DNA from: Mycobacterium sp. E3251
Lineage (GTDB): Bacteria > Actinomycetota > Actinomycetes > Mycobacteriales > Mycobacteriaceae
Length of the DNA: 64,000 nt
Direction: 5' to 3'
NCBI RefSeq assembly: GCF_001666835.1
Contig: NZ_LZJF01000014.1
Coordinates: forward strand, 1-64,000
In this document: positions 49,220-57,532 of the stretch, one piece after another
Position numbering within the stretch: the stretch's first letter is position 1
Layout: every line of letters starts with the position of its first letter
Notes under the pieces: generated by a model
Told to the model about the DNA's origin: nothing
What the model saw: only the letters and a program-made list of their open reading frames with translations
Database searches by the model: none
Made by a program: the position numbers and the translations under genes

Positions 49220-49272
49220 ATTTTCGATGATAGCCGCGCAGAGCAGCGCATCCCCGCCCGAAGGTGCCACCC

Positions 49273-49299
49273 TGTGGACAAACTTCCAACTGTGGATAA
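49273..49299 (+). promoter_or_regulatory. Pair of DnaA boxes
   Basis: tgtggacaa (49273-49281) and tgtggataa (49291-49299) are the reverse complements of the mycobacterial TTGTCCACA and the general TTATCCACA DnaA-box consensus. They are in direct orientation 18 bases apart (start to start) between divergent genes. DnaA may regulate one or both genes. An origin is not implied: there is no DUE-like AT-rich stretch or cluster of boxes. Confidence 0.55.
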
Positions 49300-49346
49300 C
49301 TTCGGCCGGGCGTTTAATACGACCCAGAGCGGGCAAGCGAACTCAC

Positions 49347-49715
49347 ATGTCTGTGACAGCGTTTCAGGATCTGCCGTTGGCCGATCGCGATCGCAAGTGG
49401 GACGGAGACGCCGCCGAGAAGCGGGTTCGCAGCTGGGCCGGGGCCGAGGACGCGCCGAACCAGAAATACCGTGATGCCCACGTCTGGTACGACAACGACA
49501 AGAAGGACAACTTCACGGCGTACAAACTGTTGATCGCCGATGTAGTCGGCGGCGACCTCAAGGCCGTGCCGCGTGGGGTGATGGCGGCCGGCGCCATCAT
49601 GGACGGCGCCCGTGGCGGCATCGACCTGCCGAAGGCGGACGTCGACCGTGTCAAGAGCCACTTGGCGAAGTACTACAAGAAGATGGGCGAGAGCCCTCCG
49701 TGGGAGCGCGGGTGA
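49347..49715 (+). CDS. Small phage-related conserved protein
   Basis: The 122-residue protein begins MSVTAFQDLPLADRDRKWDGDAAEKRVRSWAG, with a central FTAYKLLIADVVGGDLKAVPRGVMAAGAIMDGARGG. It resembles a domain I recall next to or in mycobacteriophage capsid maturation or prohead proteins, often present alone in mycobacterial chromosomes. A remnant or domesticated phage gene is likely. ATG 49347 is the natural start; the frame open far upstream runs antisense to the HNH gene. It ends one base from the P450 gene. Confidence 0.65.
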   Translation: MSVTAFQDLPLADRDRKWDGDAAEKRVRSWAGAEDAPNQKYRDAHVWYDNDKKDNFTAYKLLIADVVGGDLKAVPRGVMAAGAIMDGARGGIDLPKADVDRVKSHLAKYYKKMGESPPWERG

Positions 49716-49716
49716 G

Positions 49717-50943
49717 CTAGACCGCGACGGACAGGTGCGACAGTCCGCGCAGCGTGACGTTCGCCTTGTACTGCGGCTCGCCGTCGGGCCGCGCGTGCGG
49801 GAACCGCGCCGTCACCGCCGACAGCGCCACGCCGGCTTCCAGCCGGGCCAGCGGCGCACCCAAGCAGTAGTGCGCGCCCCGGCCAAAGCCCAGGTGTCGC
49901 AATCCTTTCCGGTCCGGATCGAAGATATCGGGCCGGTCGAATTCCGCAGGGTCACGGTGGGCGGCGGCGAGCACCAACATCATGACATCGCCCGCGGGAA
50001 CCTCGGCTCCCCCAATCACCATGTCGGCGAGAGCAATTCGGCCGACCAGTTGTACGGGTGGGTCGAAGCGCAGGGTCTCTTCCACGATCGCCGGCGCTCG
50101 GCCCGGCTCGGCGCCCAGGGCGGTCCAGTGCGTGCGATGGCGCAGCATCGCCAACATGGCGTTCCCAATCAGGTTCACCGTGGTCTCATGTCCCGCGATC
50201 AAGAGCAGGTTGCAGGTGGAGACGATCTCCTCCTCGGTCAGTTGATCTCCGGACTCCTCCACCGCGATCAGCCCCGACAGCAAGTCATCACCGGGTGTCG
50301 AACGGCGGCGGTCGATCAGACCGTGGAAGTACTCGCGCAACCACGCCCCGGCCTGCTGTCGCTCGTTCGCCAGCTCCGGCGGCACGCCGGTGATCGTCGA
50401 AAACGGATCAAGCGCCTGGGCGAGCAACGCCGATGCGCGACTGAACTGGGGCTCGTCATCGAGGGGGACACCGAGCAGCCGGCAGATCACCGCGACCGGC
50501 AGCGGGTAGGCGAAATCCTCGACGACATCGAAGTGGCCCTTTTCGGCGACCCGATCGAGCATTCCGTCGACCAGCGAACGGATATCGGGTTCCAACGCGT
50601 TCACCACCTTCGGCGCGAATGCCTTGCTGACCAGCCTGCGCAGCCTGGTGTGATCGGGTGGATCGAGAAACAAGAAACCCGGCGGACCCTGCCTGCGCGG
50701 CGACGTGCCGGCCTCGGCCTGCCGCTTGGCGACCGTCGAGTTGACGTTGTCGCTGCTTGACGACGGGTGCCGCAATACCTCGTCGCAGTCTCGGTAGCTC
50801 GAGAAGACGGTCAGGTTGGCGCCGGGCAACTGCAACGCTCCCCCGTCGCGAAACTGCGCACACAGGGGATACGGGTCGGGCCGGTTGGCCGGGTCCAGCA
50901 GCTGCAGCAGCAACCCCTGGGAATCGGTCGGCGCGGTCGTCAT
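49717..50943 (-). CDS. Cytochrome P450
   Basis: The 408-residue P450 has AGHETTVNLIGN in the I helix, EETLRFDP with EXXR, and the haem-binding FGRGAHYCLGAPLARLE. It is a different family from the P450 at 38541. It lies 36 bases downstream of the haloalkane dehalogenase-like gene in the same direction; the cluster may work on a hydrophobic or xenobiotic compound. The substrate is not predicted. Confidence 0.93.
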   Translation of the reverse strand: MTTAPTDSQGLLLQLLDPANRPDPYPLCAQFRDGGALQLPGANLTVFSSYRDCDEVLRHPSSSSDNVNSTVAKRQAEAGTSPRRQGPPGFLFLDPPDHTRLRRLVSKAFAPKVVNALEPDIRSLVDGMLDRVAEKGHFDVVEDFAYPLPVAVICRLLGVPLDDEPQFSRASALLAQALDPFSTITGVPPELANERQQAGAWLREYFHGLIDRRRSTPGDDLLSGLIAVEESGDQLTEEEIVSTCNLLLIAGHETTVNLIGNAMLAMLRHRTHWTALGAEPGRAPAIVEETLRFDPPVQLVGRIALADMVIGGAEVPAGDVMMLVLAAAHRDPAEFDRPDIFDPDRKGLRHLGFGRGAHYCLGAPLARLEAGVALSAVTARFPHARPDGEPQYKANVTLRGLSHLSVAV

Positions 50944-50979
50944 GCGGCCATTCTGCCCCTCGGCGGGCCGCACACAGTT

Positions 50980-51885
50980 TCAGCGACGGAGGAACTCGAC
51001 GATGTGGCCCGCTAGTTCCTCACCCGCATCCTCTTGCAGGAAGTGTCCGGCGCCGCGGATCAGGGGATGATCGATCCCCTGCGCGCCGCGCATCTCGCGC
51101 TGGAAGATCGCGCCCATCGGACCGGTGATCGGGTCGCTGTCGCTGAAGGCGACCAGCATGGGGGTCGGGCTCGCGGCGAGTGTGGCCCATGCCGCTTTGT
51201 TGGCCGCCGCCGCGGGATCGTCCGGCGAGGTCGGCACCAAGCCCGGCATGGCGCGCGGACCCGCACAGTACTCGTCGCCCGGAAACGGCGCGTCATAGCT
51301 TGCGCGTACGTCGTCGCTCATCGGTTGGCGGCATCCGCCCTGCACGAACGCGCCGACGTGTAGCTCCGGCGCGGTGGTGATCGCTTCGCGAAATCGCCAC
51401 CAGACGTCGGGCATCGGCTGCTCCCCGGTCGGCAGACCGGTGTTGGCCACGACCAGCTGGGCGAATCGGTCGGGGTGTTCGGCGGCGAGGCGCAAACCGA
51501 TCAGCCCGCCCCAGTCCTGGCCGACGAGGGTCACGTTTCGAAGATCGAGGACATCGAAGGCCACCGCGCGCATCCATTCGACGTGGCGCGCGTAGCTGTG
51601 ATCCTCGCGGCGGGTGGGTTTGTCCGAACGACCGAACCCGACCAGATCGGGGCAGATAACCCGGTGTCCGGCGCCGACAAGTACCGGAATCATCTTGCGG
51701 TACAGGAAAGACCACGACGGTTCGCCGTGCAGCATGAGGATCGGGTCGGCTCGCTCGGGACCGTCTTGCACCCAGGCGACCCGCAGCGTCCCGCCTTCGC
51801 CGTCCGATATTTCGCAATACCTGGGCGCATACGGAAAGTCGGGTACCCGGTCGAACGACTCGTCGGGTGTGCGTAACGTCTGCAT
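50980..51885 (-). CDS. Haloalkane dehalogenase (DhmA/DhaA type)
   Basis: The 301-residue alpha/beta-hydrolase has the nucleophile Asp124 in GQDWGGLIG (Trp125 is a halide-stabilising residue), HGEPSW with the other tryptophan, and the catalytic histidine in GAGHFLQED. The acid is probably in AFSDSDPITG. It closely resembles mycobacterial DhmA-type HLDs. The natural substrate is unknown. It begins one base from the Nudix gene and is followed by the P450 gene. Confidence 0.9.
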   Translation of the reverse strand: MQTLRTPDESFDRVPDFPYAPRYCEISDGEGGTLRVAWVQDGPERADPILMLHGEPSWSFLYRKMIPVLVGAGHRVICPDLVGFGRSDKPTRREDHSYARHVEWMRAVAFDVLDLRNVTLVGQDWGGLIGLRLAAEHPDRFAQLVVANTGLPTGEQPMPDVWWRFREAITTAPELHVGAFVQGGCRQPMSDDVRASYDAPFPGDEYCAGPRAMPGLVPTSPDDPAAAANKAAWATLAASPTPMLVAFSDSDPITGPMGAIFQREMRGAQGIDHPLIRGAGHFLQEDAGEELAGHIVEFLRR

Positions 51886-51886
51886 G

Positions 51887-52372
51887 TCAGGTCCCTTCGT
51901 GTAACCCCGCCAAATCGGGATGCGCCATCAACCGGTCCAGAAATCCAAGTTGCCCCTTCAGCAGCTTGACGCGGGCCTGCGCCACCGAAAACCAGCCCAC
52001 CCGATCGACTTCCGGGAACTCGCGCAACTTGCCCGAACCCTTCGGCCATTCCAATTCGAAGGTGTTGCTGCGCGCGTCGGTCACGTCCAGGTCGCCGCAA
52101 ACGGCGAAGGCGGTGACTACCTTGCCGCCGGACTGTTTGAGTTGGCCGAGGTCCAGCCGTTCCCCGCCCGGCGCCGAAAGCCCGAGTTCTTCGGAGAACT
52201 CGCGTCGCGCGGCGGTCCACGGATCGTCGCTCTCGGCGTACTCCCCTTTGGGAATCGACCACGCCCCGTCGTCTTTTCGCGCCCAGAACGGGCCTCCCGG
52301 ATGGGCGATCAGGACTTCGACGACGCCGTCGCGGGTCCGGTACAACAGCACGCCCGCACTGAGCTTCGGCAT
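51887..52372 (-). CDS. Nudix hydrolase (Rv3733c-like)
   Basis: The 161-residue protein contains the Nudix box at about residues 43-64: GX5, then X7, then REFSEELG. The first Glu of the consensus is Asp49. It begins with MPKLSAGVLLYRTRDG and hydrolyses a nucleoside diphosphate-linked compound, which one is not known. It is four bases from the Tgs2-like gene, part of an acyltransferase/Nudix/dehalogenase/P450 run. Confidence 0.88.
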   Translation of the reverse strand: MPKLSAGVLLYRTRDGVVEVLIAHPGGPFWARKDDGAWSIPKGEYAESDDPWTAARREFSEELGLSAPGGERLDLGQLKQSGGKVVTAFAVCGDLDVTDARSNTFELEWPKGSGKLREFPEVDRVGWFSVAQARVKLLKGQLGFLDRLMAHPDLAGLHEGT

Positions 52373-52376
52373 TCCC

Positions 52377-53732
52377 TCAGGACCCGACCGAGCGTTCCAG
52401 GTCCTTGAGCGATGACTCGAGGTGCGCGAGCAGCCGCTGCAGGTGCGGCACGCTGCGCCGGCATCCCACCAGACCGAAGTCCAGGTTTCCGGCGTTGTTG
52501 GCCAGCGTGATGTTCAACGCCTGTCCGTCGAGCGCGATCGATAGCGGATAGTTTCCGTCGAGGCGAGCGCCCCCGTAGTAGATCGGCTGGGTGGGCCCCG
52601 GCACGTTCGAAATGATGATGTTGAACGGCGGCGACGTCGACGCCACCCAACCGGGGACCGCCGCCAAAGCGAGCGCTGACGTATTGGCGGCGGACAGCGC
52701 CAGCGCTTGGAAGCGAGGCAACTGCGAGAACACCTTCTTGTTGCTGCGCATCGAATCGCTGATGGTCTGCAATCGCTGTGCGGGATCGTCGGTATCGGTG
52801 GCGAGGTTGCACAGGATGGCGCCGACGAGGTTGCCCCCGGCGTCGGCCTCCTCCTCGGTGCGCAGGCTCACGGGGACCATCGCGATCAGCGGGGTGTCCG
52901 GCAACGCGTTCTGCTCGAGCAGGTAGTAGCGCAGGGCGCCCGAGCACATCGCCAGCACGACATCGTTGACGGTCACGCCGGCGGCCTTCTTGACGCTCTT
53001 GATGCGGTCCAACGACCATGACTGTGCCGCGCAGCGGCGCGCGCCGCCTATCTTGACGTTCAGCATGGTGCGCGGGGCCCCGAACGGCAGCGTCAGCTGC
53101 TGTTCGAACAGCGCCGCCCGGGCCAGCGAGAGCGTCGACGGGGCAAGCGCCGCAAGGGATCCCGCCGCATGCAGCGCCGAAGTCAGGGGACTCACCGGGT
53201 TCCGCTTGCGCTTGCTCTTGGGCAGGCTCCACGGCGCGCGGATCTCGGTATCGTCGGGGTCGGTCGACAATGCGCGCTGCATCAGCTTCTGCGCGGAGAC
53301 GCCGTCGATCAGTGCGTGGTGGATCTTCGTGTAGACGGCGAACCGGCCGTCCTTGAGTCCCTCGATGATGTGTGTTTCCCACAGCGGGCGATGACGATCG
53401 AGCAGGCTGCTGTGCCACCGCGAGGTCAGCTCGAGCAGTTCACGGATCCGCCCGGGCGAGGGCACCGCCGAGCGCCGGACGTGGTAGTCGATGTCGACAT
53501 CTTTGTCGTAGGACCAGCCCAGGTTCGCGATTCCGCCGACGAACGTCGCCGGATGCTTGCGGAACGTGGGCTGGAAATCATCCTGCGCCACCAAGCGGTC
53601 GTAGAGGTCACGGACGAAGCCGCGGCCGGCGCCCTCCGGCAGCTCGAACAACTGCAGACCGCCGACGTGCATGGGATGTTCCCGCGACTCGCCCAGCAGA
53701 AATATCGCGTCGGTGGGCATCATCAGTTCCAT
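52377..53732 (-). CDS. tgs2: Wax ester/triacylglycerol synthase (Tgs2/Rv3734c-like)
   Basis: The 451-residue WS/DGAT acyltransferase has HHALIDGV (His138-His139-Asp143-Gly144), DVDIDYHVRR and IIISNVPGP (C-terminal). It forms triacylglycerol or wax ester for storage. The position before the Nudix hydrolase and next to a PF04008 gene matches M. tuberculosis Rv3734c-Rv3735. A second WS/DGAT is at 34885. Confidence 0.85.
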   Translation of the reverse strand: MELMMPTDAIFLLGESREHPMHVGGLQLFELPEGAGRGFVRDLYDRLVAQDDFQPTFRKHPATFVGGIANLGWSYDKDVDIDYHVRRSAVPSPGRIRELLELTSRWHSSLLDRHRPLWETHIIEGLKDGRFAVYTKIHHALIDGVSAQKLMQRALSTDPDDTEIRAPWSLPKSKRKRNPVSPLTSALHAAGSLAALAPSTLSLARAALFEQQLTLPFGAPRTMLNVKIGGARRCAAQSWSLDRIKSVKKAAGVTVNDVVLAMCSGALRYYLLEQNALPDTPLIAMVPVSLRTEEEADAGGNLVGAILCNLATDTDDPAQRLQTISDSMRSNKKVFSQLPRFQALALSAANTSALALAAVPGWVASTSPPFNIIISNVPGPTQPIYYGGARLDGNYPLSIALDGQALNITLANNAGNLDFGLVGCRRSVPHLQRLLAHLESSLKDLERSVGS

Positions 53733-53825
53733 CCATCAATTAGACCTCGACTAGCGCCCGGGCGAAGGCCCTCTTCGAACATCGCGGTCTTTCGGCCGGC
53801 GGTGGACTGGTGGCAGCATGGGTTC

Positions 53826-54323
53826 GTGGCGACGCGATCGTTGAACTGGGATGTGGTGGCCGTTGACAAGCCAGCGGATGTCAACGTGATCATCGGCCAG
53901 GCGCATTTCATCAAAACGGTCGAAGACCTGCACGAGACCCTGGCCGGAGTGAGCCCGTCGCTGCGGTTCGGAGTGGCCTTCTGCGAGGCGTCCGGGCCGC
54001 GGTTGGTTCGCCGCAGCGGCAACGACGCGGACCTGGTCGAACTGGCAACTCACGCCGCGCTGGCCATCGCGGCCGGACACAGCTTCGTGATCTTCTTGCG
54101 TGAGGGCTTTCCGGTCAATGTCCTCAACCCGGTGAAAGCGGTGCCCGAAGTCTGCGGGATCTACTGCGCCACAGCCAATTCAGTGGAAGTCATTGTGGCG
54201 GTGTCCCCGCACGGTCGCGGCATCGTGGGCGTCATCGACGGACAGACTCCCCTCGGAGTGGAAGGCGACAGCGACGCGGCCGAACGCCACGACTTGCTGC
54301 GCGCCATCGGTTACAAGCTCTGA
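53826..54323 (+). CDS. Adenosine-binding PF04008 family protein (Rv3735-like)
   Basis: The 165-residue protein starts VATRSLNWDVVAVDKPADVNVIIGQAHFIKTVEDLHE and contains FGVAFCEASG and GHSFVIFLREGFPVNVLNPVKAV, typical of the adenosine-specific family first described in archaea. A ligand of adenosine or a nucleotide derivative is expected from the family, not shown here. GTG 53826 is the only start that keeps the whole family domain without a long extension. Confidence 0.82.
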   Translation: MATRSLNWDVVAVDKPADVNVIIGQAHFIKTVEDLHETLAGVSPSLRFGVAFCEASGPRLVRRSGNDADLVELATHAALAIAAGHSFVIFLREGFPVNVLNPVKAVPEVCGIYCATANSVEVIVAVSPHGRGIVGVIDGQTPLGVEGDSDAAERHDLLRAIGYKL

Positions 54324-54324
54324 G

Positions 54325-54711
54325 TCAGTCGGCCGCGAGTGACCACGCTGACGTCGCGATGAGGTCACCGCGGTCCAAACCGGCGGCGCGATGTTCATGC
54401 ACCGCCGCGTACTCGGCGGTGGTCACCATGTCGATGAACGCCTGCGGCGTCGGATACTCAACGAGGAGAATAGCGTCCCACCAAGGCCTTTCGCCATCGC
54501 CGATGACGAAGGCCGGCGCGGTTCCCGCGTAGCGGACGGTGGCACCCACCCGCTGCAGGTGCGGTGCGACCTCCTGCCCGTAGCGCTGGTAGGACTCCAG
54601 ACCACCCGGCGTCTTGAACTTCAACAGGTTGACCATCACCACCGGTGCGTCGGCCGGCCGGGCGGCCAGAGCCGCGAACTGCTCGCGGGTGGGCTCCAAG
54701 GAACTGCTCAT
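54325..54711 (-). CDS. DUF1330 family protein
   Basis: The 128-residue protein has a ferredoxin-like fold seen in PVVMVNLLKFKTPGGLESYQRYGQEVAPHL and WDAILLVEYPTPQAFIDM. DUF1330 proteins are related to EthD/antibiotic monooxygenase-type dimeric folds. The role is unknown. ATG 54711 is preferred over longer in-frame starts. It lies eight bases from the SDR gene in the same direction, so the two are probably cotranscribed. Confidence 0.8.
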   Translation of the reverse strand: MSSSLEPTREQFAALAARPADAPVVMVNLLKFKTPGGLESYQRYGQEVAPHLQRVGATVRYAGTAPAFVIGDGERPWWDAILLVEYPTPQAFIDMVTTAEYAAVHEHRAAGLDRGDLIATSAWSLAAD

Positions 54712-54719
54712 GGCAACGA

Positions 54720-55577
54720 TTAGAGCAGATCGGTGATGGTCTTCAGGCCCGCTTCGTACAGCACGCCGGGCAGCATGCCCCCGTCGTGCTCGATGGTGGT
54801 GCCGTTGACGAAGTCGGCCTCGCCGCCGGCCAGGAACACGCAGACCCTGCCCACCTCCGCGGGGTCGCCGGCACGCCGCAGCGGGACGGCGGCGAAATAC
54901 TTTGCGCCGGTCGGGTCGTCCTTGGGCAGCACGAACGACCGGAAGTTCTCGGTCATCGTCGGTCCCAGCGCGATGCAATTGACCCGCACCTTGGGCCCCC
55001 ACTCCTCGGCCAGCGAGCGGGTGAGATGGTTGAGCCCGCTCTTGGCCGCGCCGTAGGAAACCAGCGTCGGCGATCCCGCCGGATGCCCCGCGCCGCTGGA
55101 GATGTTGATGATGCAGCCGACGCCCTCTTGGGTGCGCATCTGCCGGTAGGCGCGGATGGCGAACCAGAGCGGGCTGATCAGGTTCATCTGCACCGCGTAC
55201 GCGTGGAACAGCGCCGTTCGCTCATACTCGTCGTCGCTGGCCGGCGCCCCCTGAATGCGTTGCACCAACTCGGGAATGCTGTCGACGTGCGGCGCCGGAA
55301 CGGTCCCGCCGGCGTTGTTCACCAGAATGTCGATCCGGCCGTGCTCGGCGACGACGTCGGTGACGAAGGAGTCGATCGCGCGGTAGTCCCCTTGATCACA
55401 AACCTTCTGGAAGGCCCGGGCGGCCCAGTCGGTTTCGCAACCGGGGATGGCGTCCAGCGGTGAACGCGAACAGCCGATGACGGTGGCGCCGGCACGGAGC
55501 AATTCGTGGGCGATGCCGACGCCCACTCCGCGGCTCGTCCCGGTGACGATCGCGACCTTGCCGTCGAGGATGCTCAT
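54720..55577 (-). CDS. Short-chain dehydrogenase/reductase
   Basis: The 285-residue SDR has a TGTSRGVGVG NAD(P) loop near residue 12, NNAGG, and the catalytic Ser then YGAAKSG. A long insertion (RIQGAPASDDEYERT) sits before the active site. The gene is divergent from the DapB-like gene at 55683 and would share the 19-bp palindrome as operator. Substrate unknown, possibly a sterol or acyl compound. Confidence 0.88.
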   Translation of the reverse strand: MSILDGKVAIVTGTSRGVGVGIAHELLRAGATVIGCSRSPLDAIPGCETDWAARAFQKVCDQGDYRAIDSFVTDVVAEHGRIDILVNNAGGTVPAPHVDSIPELVQRIQGAPASDDEYERTALFHAYAVQMNLISPLWFAIRAYRQMRTQEGVGCIINISSGAGHPAGSPTLVSYGAAKSGLNHLTRSLAEEWGPKVRVNCIALGPTMTENFRSFVLPKDDPTGAKYFAAVPLRRAGDPAEVGRVCVFLAGGEADFVNGTTIEHDGGMLPGVLYEAGLKTITDLL

Positions 55578-55603
55578 GACAGGCCTTCCCACTCCAGATC
55601 GAT

Positions 55604-55622
55604 GTTGACAGTCACTGTCAAC
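55604..55622 (+). promoter_or_regulatory. 19-bp palindromic operator between divergent dehydrogenase genes
   Basis: gttgacagtcactgtcaac is a perfect palindrome about a central C. It lies 26 bases before the SDR start and 60 bases before the ATG at 55683, with a possible CATACT -10 just downstream. The arms TTGACAGT are typical of TetR-family sites. The TetR gene at 57529, third gene of the operon, is the likely ligand-responsive binder. Confidence 0.7.
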
Positions 55623-55682
55623 CGGTCATACTGTGCCAGTCCGGTCGTGGGCGTGTAAAGCATGCAATTCGGAGGTCAGCAG

Positions 55683-56762
55683 ATGAGTAGTCCGTCCAAG
55701 CTTCGTGTCATTCAATGGGCGACCGGAGGCGTCGGCAAGGCGGCCATCGCGTGCGTCCTGAACCATCCGCGGCTGGAGCTGGCGGGCTGCTGGGTGCACA
55801 GCGCCGACAAGAACGGGGTCGACGTAGGGCGAATCCTCGGAATTCAGGACCTCGGTGTCACGGCCACTTCCAGCATCGACGAGATCCTGGCGCTGGACGC
55901 CGACTGCGTCATGTACAGCCCGCTGATTCCCAACGACGAAGAGGTGATCGCGATCCTGCGATCCGGCAAGAACGTCGTCACCCCGGTCGGCTGGGTGTAC
56001 CCCGACCCGGGTAACCCCAGGCACCAGGCCGTCGCAGACGCGGCGGTGGAAGGTGGCGTAACTCTGCACGGTTCCGGGATCCACCCCGGCGGCATCACCG
56101 AACGATTCCCGCTCATGCTGTCGTCGCTCTCGTCGGCGGTCACCCACATCCGGGCCGAGGAATTCTCCGACATCCGCACCTACAACGCCCCGGACGTCGT
56201 GCGCCACATCATGGGCTTCGGCGGCACCCCCGAGGAAGCAATGCAAGGGCCCATGGCCGGCCTGCTCGAGGCCGGCTTCAAGCAGTCGGTGCGAATGATC
56301 GCAGACCACATGGGGTTTCGTATCGAACCGAACATCAGGACCATTCAGGACGTCGCCGTCGCGACCGCCGACATCGACTATGCGCCGTTTCCGATCACCA
56401 CCGGAACCGTGGCCGCGCGCCGGTTCCGTTGGCAGGCCCTGGTCGACGGCGAGCCGGTCATCACCGCGGCGGTCAACTGGCTGATGGGTGAGGAGAACTT
56501 GGAGCCGGCCTGGAATTTCGGCGGCAAGGGTGAACGCTTCGAGGTCGAGATCACCGGTGACCCCACCGTGAGCCTCACCTTCAAGGGTCTGCAGCCCGAG
56601 ACGATCGCCGAAGGGCTGGTGAAGAATCCGGGCGTGGTGGCCACGGCCAATCACTGCGTCAACGCCATTCCCGACGTCTGCGCCGCCGAACCCGGCATCA
56701 AGACTTACCTCGACCTGCCCATGTTCGCGGGCCGCCCGGCGCCCGCGCTCGCCTCCTCATGA
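55683..56762 (+). CDS. NAD(P)-dependent DapB-like dehydrogenase (paralogue of the 29634 gene)
   Basis: The 359-residue protein begins with KLRVIQWATGGVGKAAIACV, a Rossmann NAD(P)-binding motif. GSGIHPGGITERFP and VNWLMGEENLEPAW are typical of the mycobacterial DapB-like family, which contains 2,4-diaminopentanoate dehydrogenase relatives. GGAGG at 55671-55675 fixes ATG 55683. It leads an operon with an SDR and a TetR gene, with four-base overlaps between genes. Confidence 0.82.
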   Translation: MSSPSKLRVIQWATGGVGKAAIACVLNHPRLELAGCWVHSADKNGVDVGRILGIQDLGVTATSSIDEILALDADCVMYSPLIPNDEEVIAILRSGKNVVTPVGWVYPDPGNPRHQAVADAAVEGGVTLHGSGIHPGGITERFPLMLSSLSSAVTHIRAEEFSDIRTYNAPDVVRHIMGFGGTPEEAMQGPMAGLLEAGFKQSVRMIADHMGFRIEPNIRTIQDVAVATADIDYAPFPITTGTVAARRFRWQALVDGEPVITAAVNWLMGEENLEPAWNFGGKGERFEVEITGDPTVSLTFKGLQPETIAEGLVKNPGVVATANHCVNAIPDVCAAEPGIKTYLDLPMFAGRPAPALASS

Positions 56763-57532
56763 CCTACAGCCATCCCTTCTCGCTGCGCGACCACGTCGCG
56801 ATCGTCACCGGCGCCGCCCAGGGCGTGGGCAGGGGCACCGCGGCCGCGCTGCTGGAACGCGGGGCGGCGGTGCTGCTGGTCGACATCCAAGACGAGTTGC
56901 TGGGCAAGACAACCGACGAGCTGTCATCGTTGGGACGCGTCGAGAAGCTGACCGCCGACTTGCGCGACCCGGACAGCGCCCGAAGGATTGTGACGGCCGC
57001 GGTCGACGCCTTCGGCACGGTGCACGGGCTGGTCAACAATGCGATCGCCACCAACGAACCGAAGGCGTTCGTGGATATCACCACCGAGGACTTCGCACTC
57101 GGTCACGACGTCGGCCCGCGGGCGACGTTCCTGCTCATGCAGGCCGTTCATCCCGTTATGGTCGAGGCGGGCGGCGGGTCGATCGTCAATCTCGGATCCG
57201 GGACGGGCACCGGCGGCGAACCAAAATGGGGCGGATATGCCGCCGCCAAGGAGGCCATCCGGGGCCTGTCGAAGGTCGCCGCTCTGGAGTGGGGACGCGA
57301 CAACATCCGGGTCAACGTCATCTGCCCGTTCGCCGAATCGGACGGGGTCAAATTCTGGAAGTCGTTCGCGCCCAAGGAGTACGAGAAAGCCGTGGGACGC
57401 GTGCCGATGAAGCGGATCGGGGATGTCCGAACCGACGTGGGCGCGCTGGTCGCCTTCCTGCTGGGCAGCGACGCGACATTCATCACCGGCCAGACCATTC
57501 ACGTCGACGGCGGAATCGGCTGCTTCCGGTGA
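56759..57532 (+). CDS. Short-chain dehydrogenase/reductase
   Basis: The 257-residue SDR has TGAAQGVGRG at about 18-27, NNAI in place of the usual NNAG, and YAAAKEAIRG. A Ser appears in IVNLGSGTG. It overlaps the upstream DapB-like gene by ATGA and the downstream TetR gene by GTGA, so the three products are translationally coupled. Substrate unknown. Confidence 0.9.
   Translation: MTYSHPFSLRDHVAIVTGAAQGVGRGTAAALLERGAAVLLVDIQDELLGKTTDELSSLGRVEKLTADLRDPDSARRIVTAAVDAFGTVHGLVNNAIATNEPKAFVDITTEDFALGHDVGPRATFLLMQAVHPVMVEAGGGSIVNLGSGTGTGGEPKWGGYAAAKEAIRGLSKVAALEWGRDNIRVNVICPFAESDGVKFWKSFAPKEYEKAVGRVPMKRIGDVRTDVGALVAFLLGSDATFITGQTIHVDGGIGCFR

Noticed and set aside
49261..49350. Possible replication origin because of two DnaA boxes
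   Set aside because: There are only two boxes, no AT-rich unwinding region and no dnaA/dnaN nearby.
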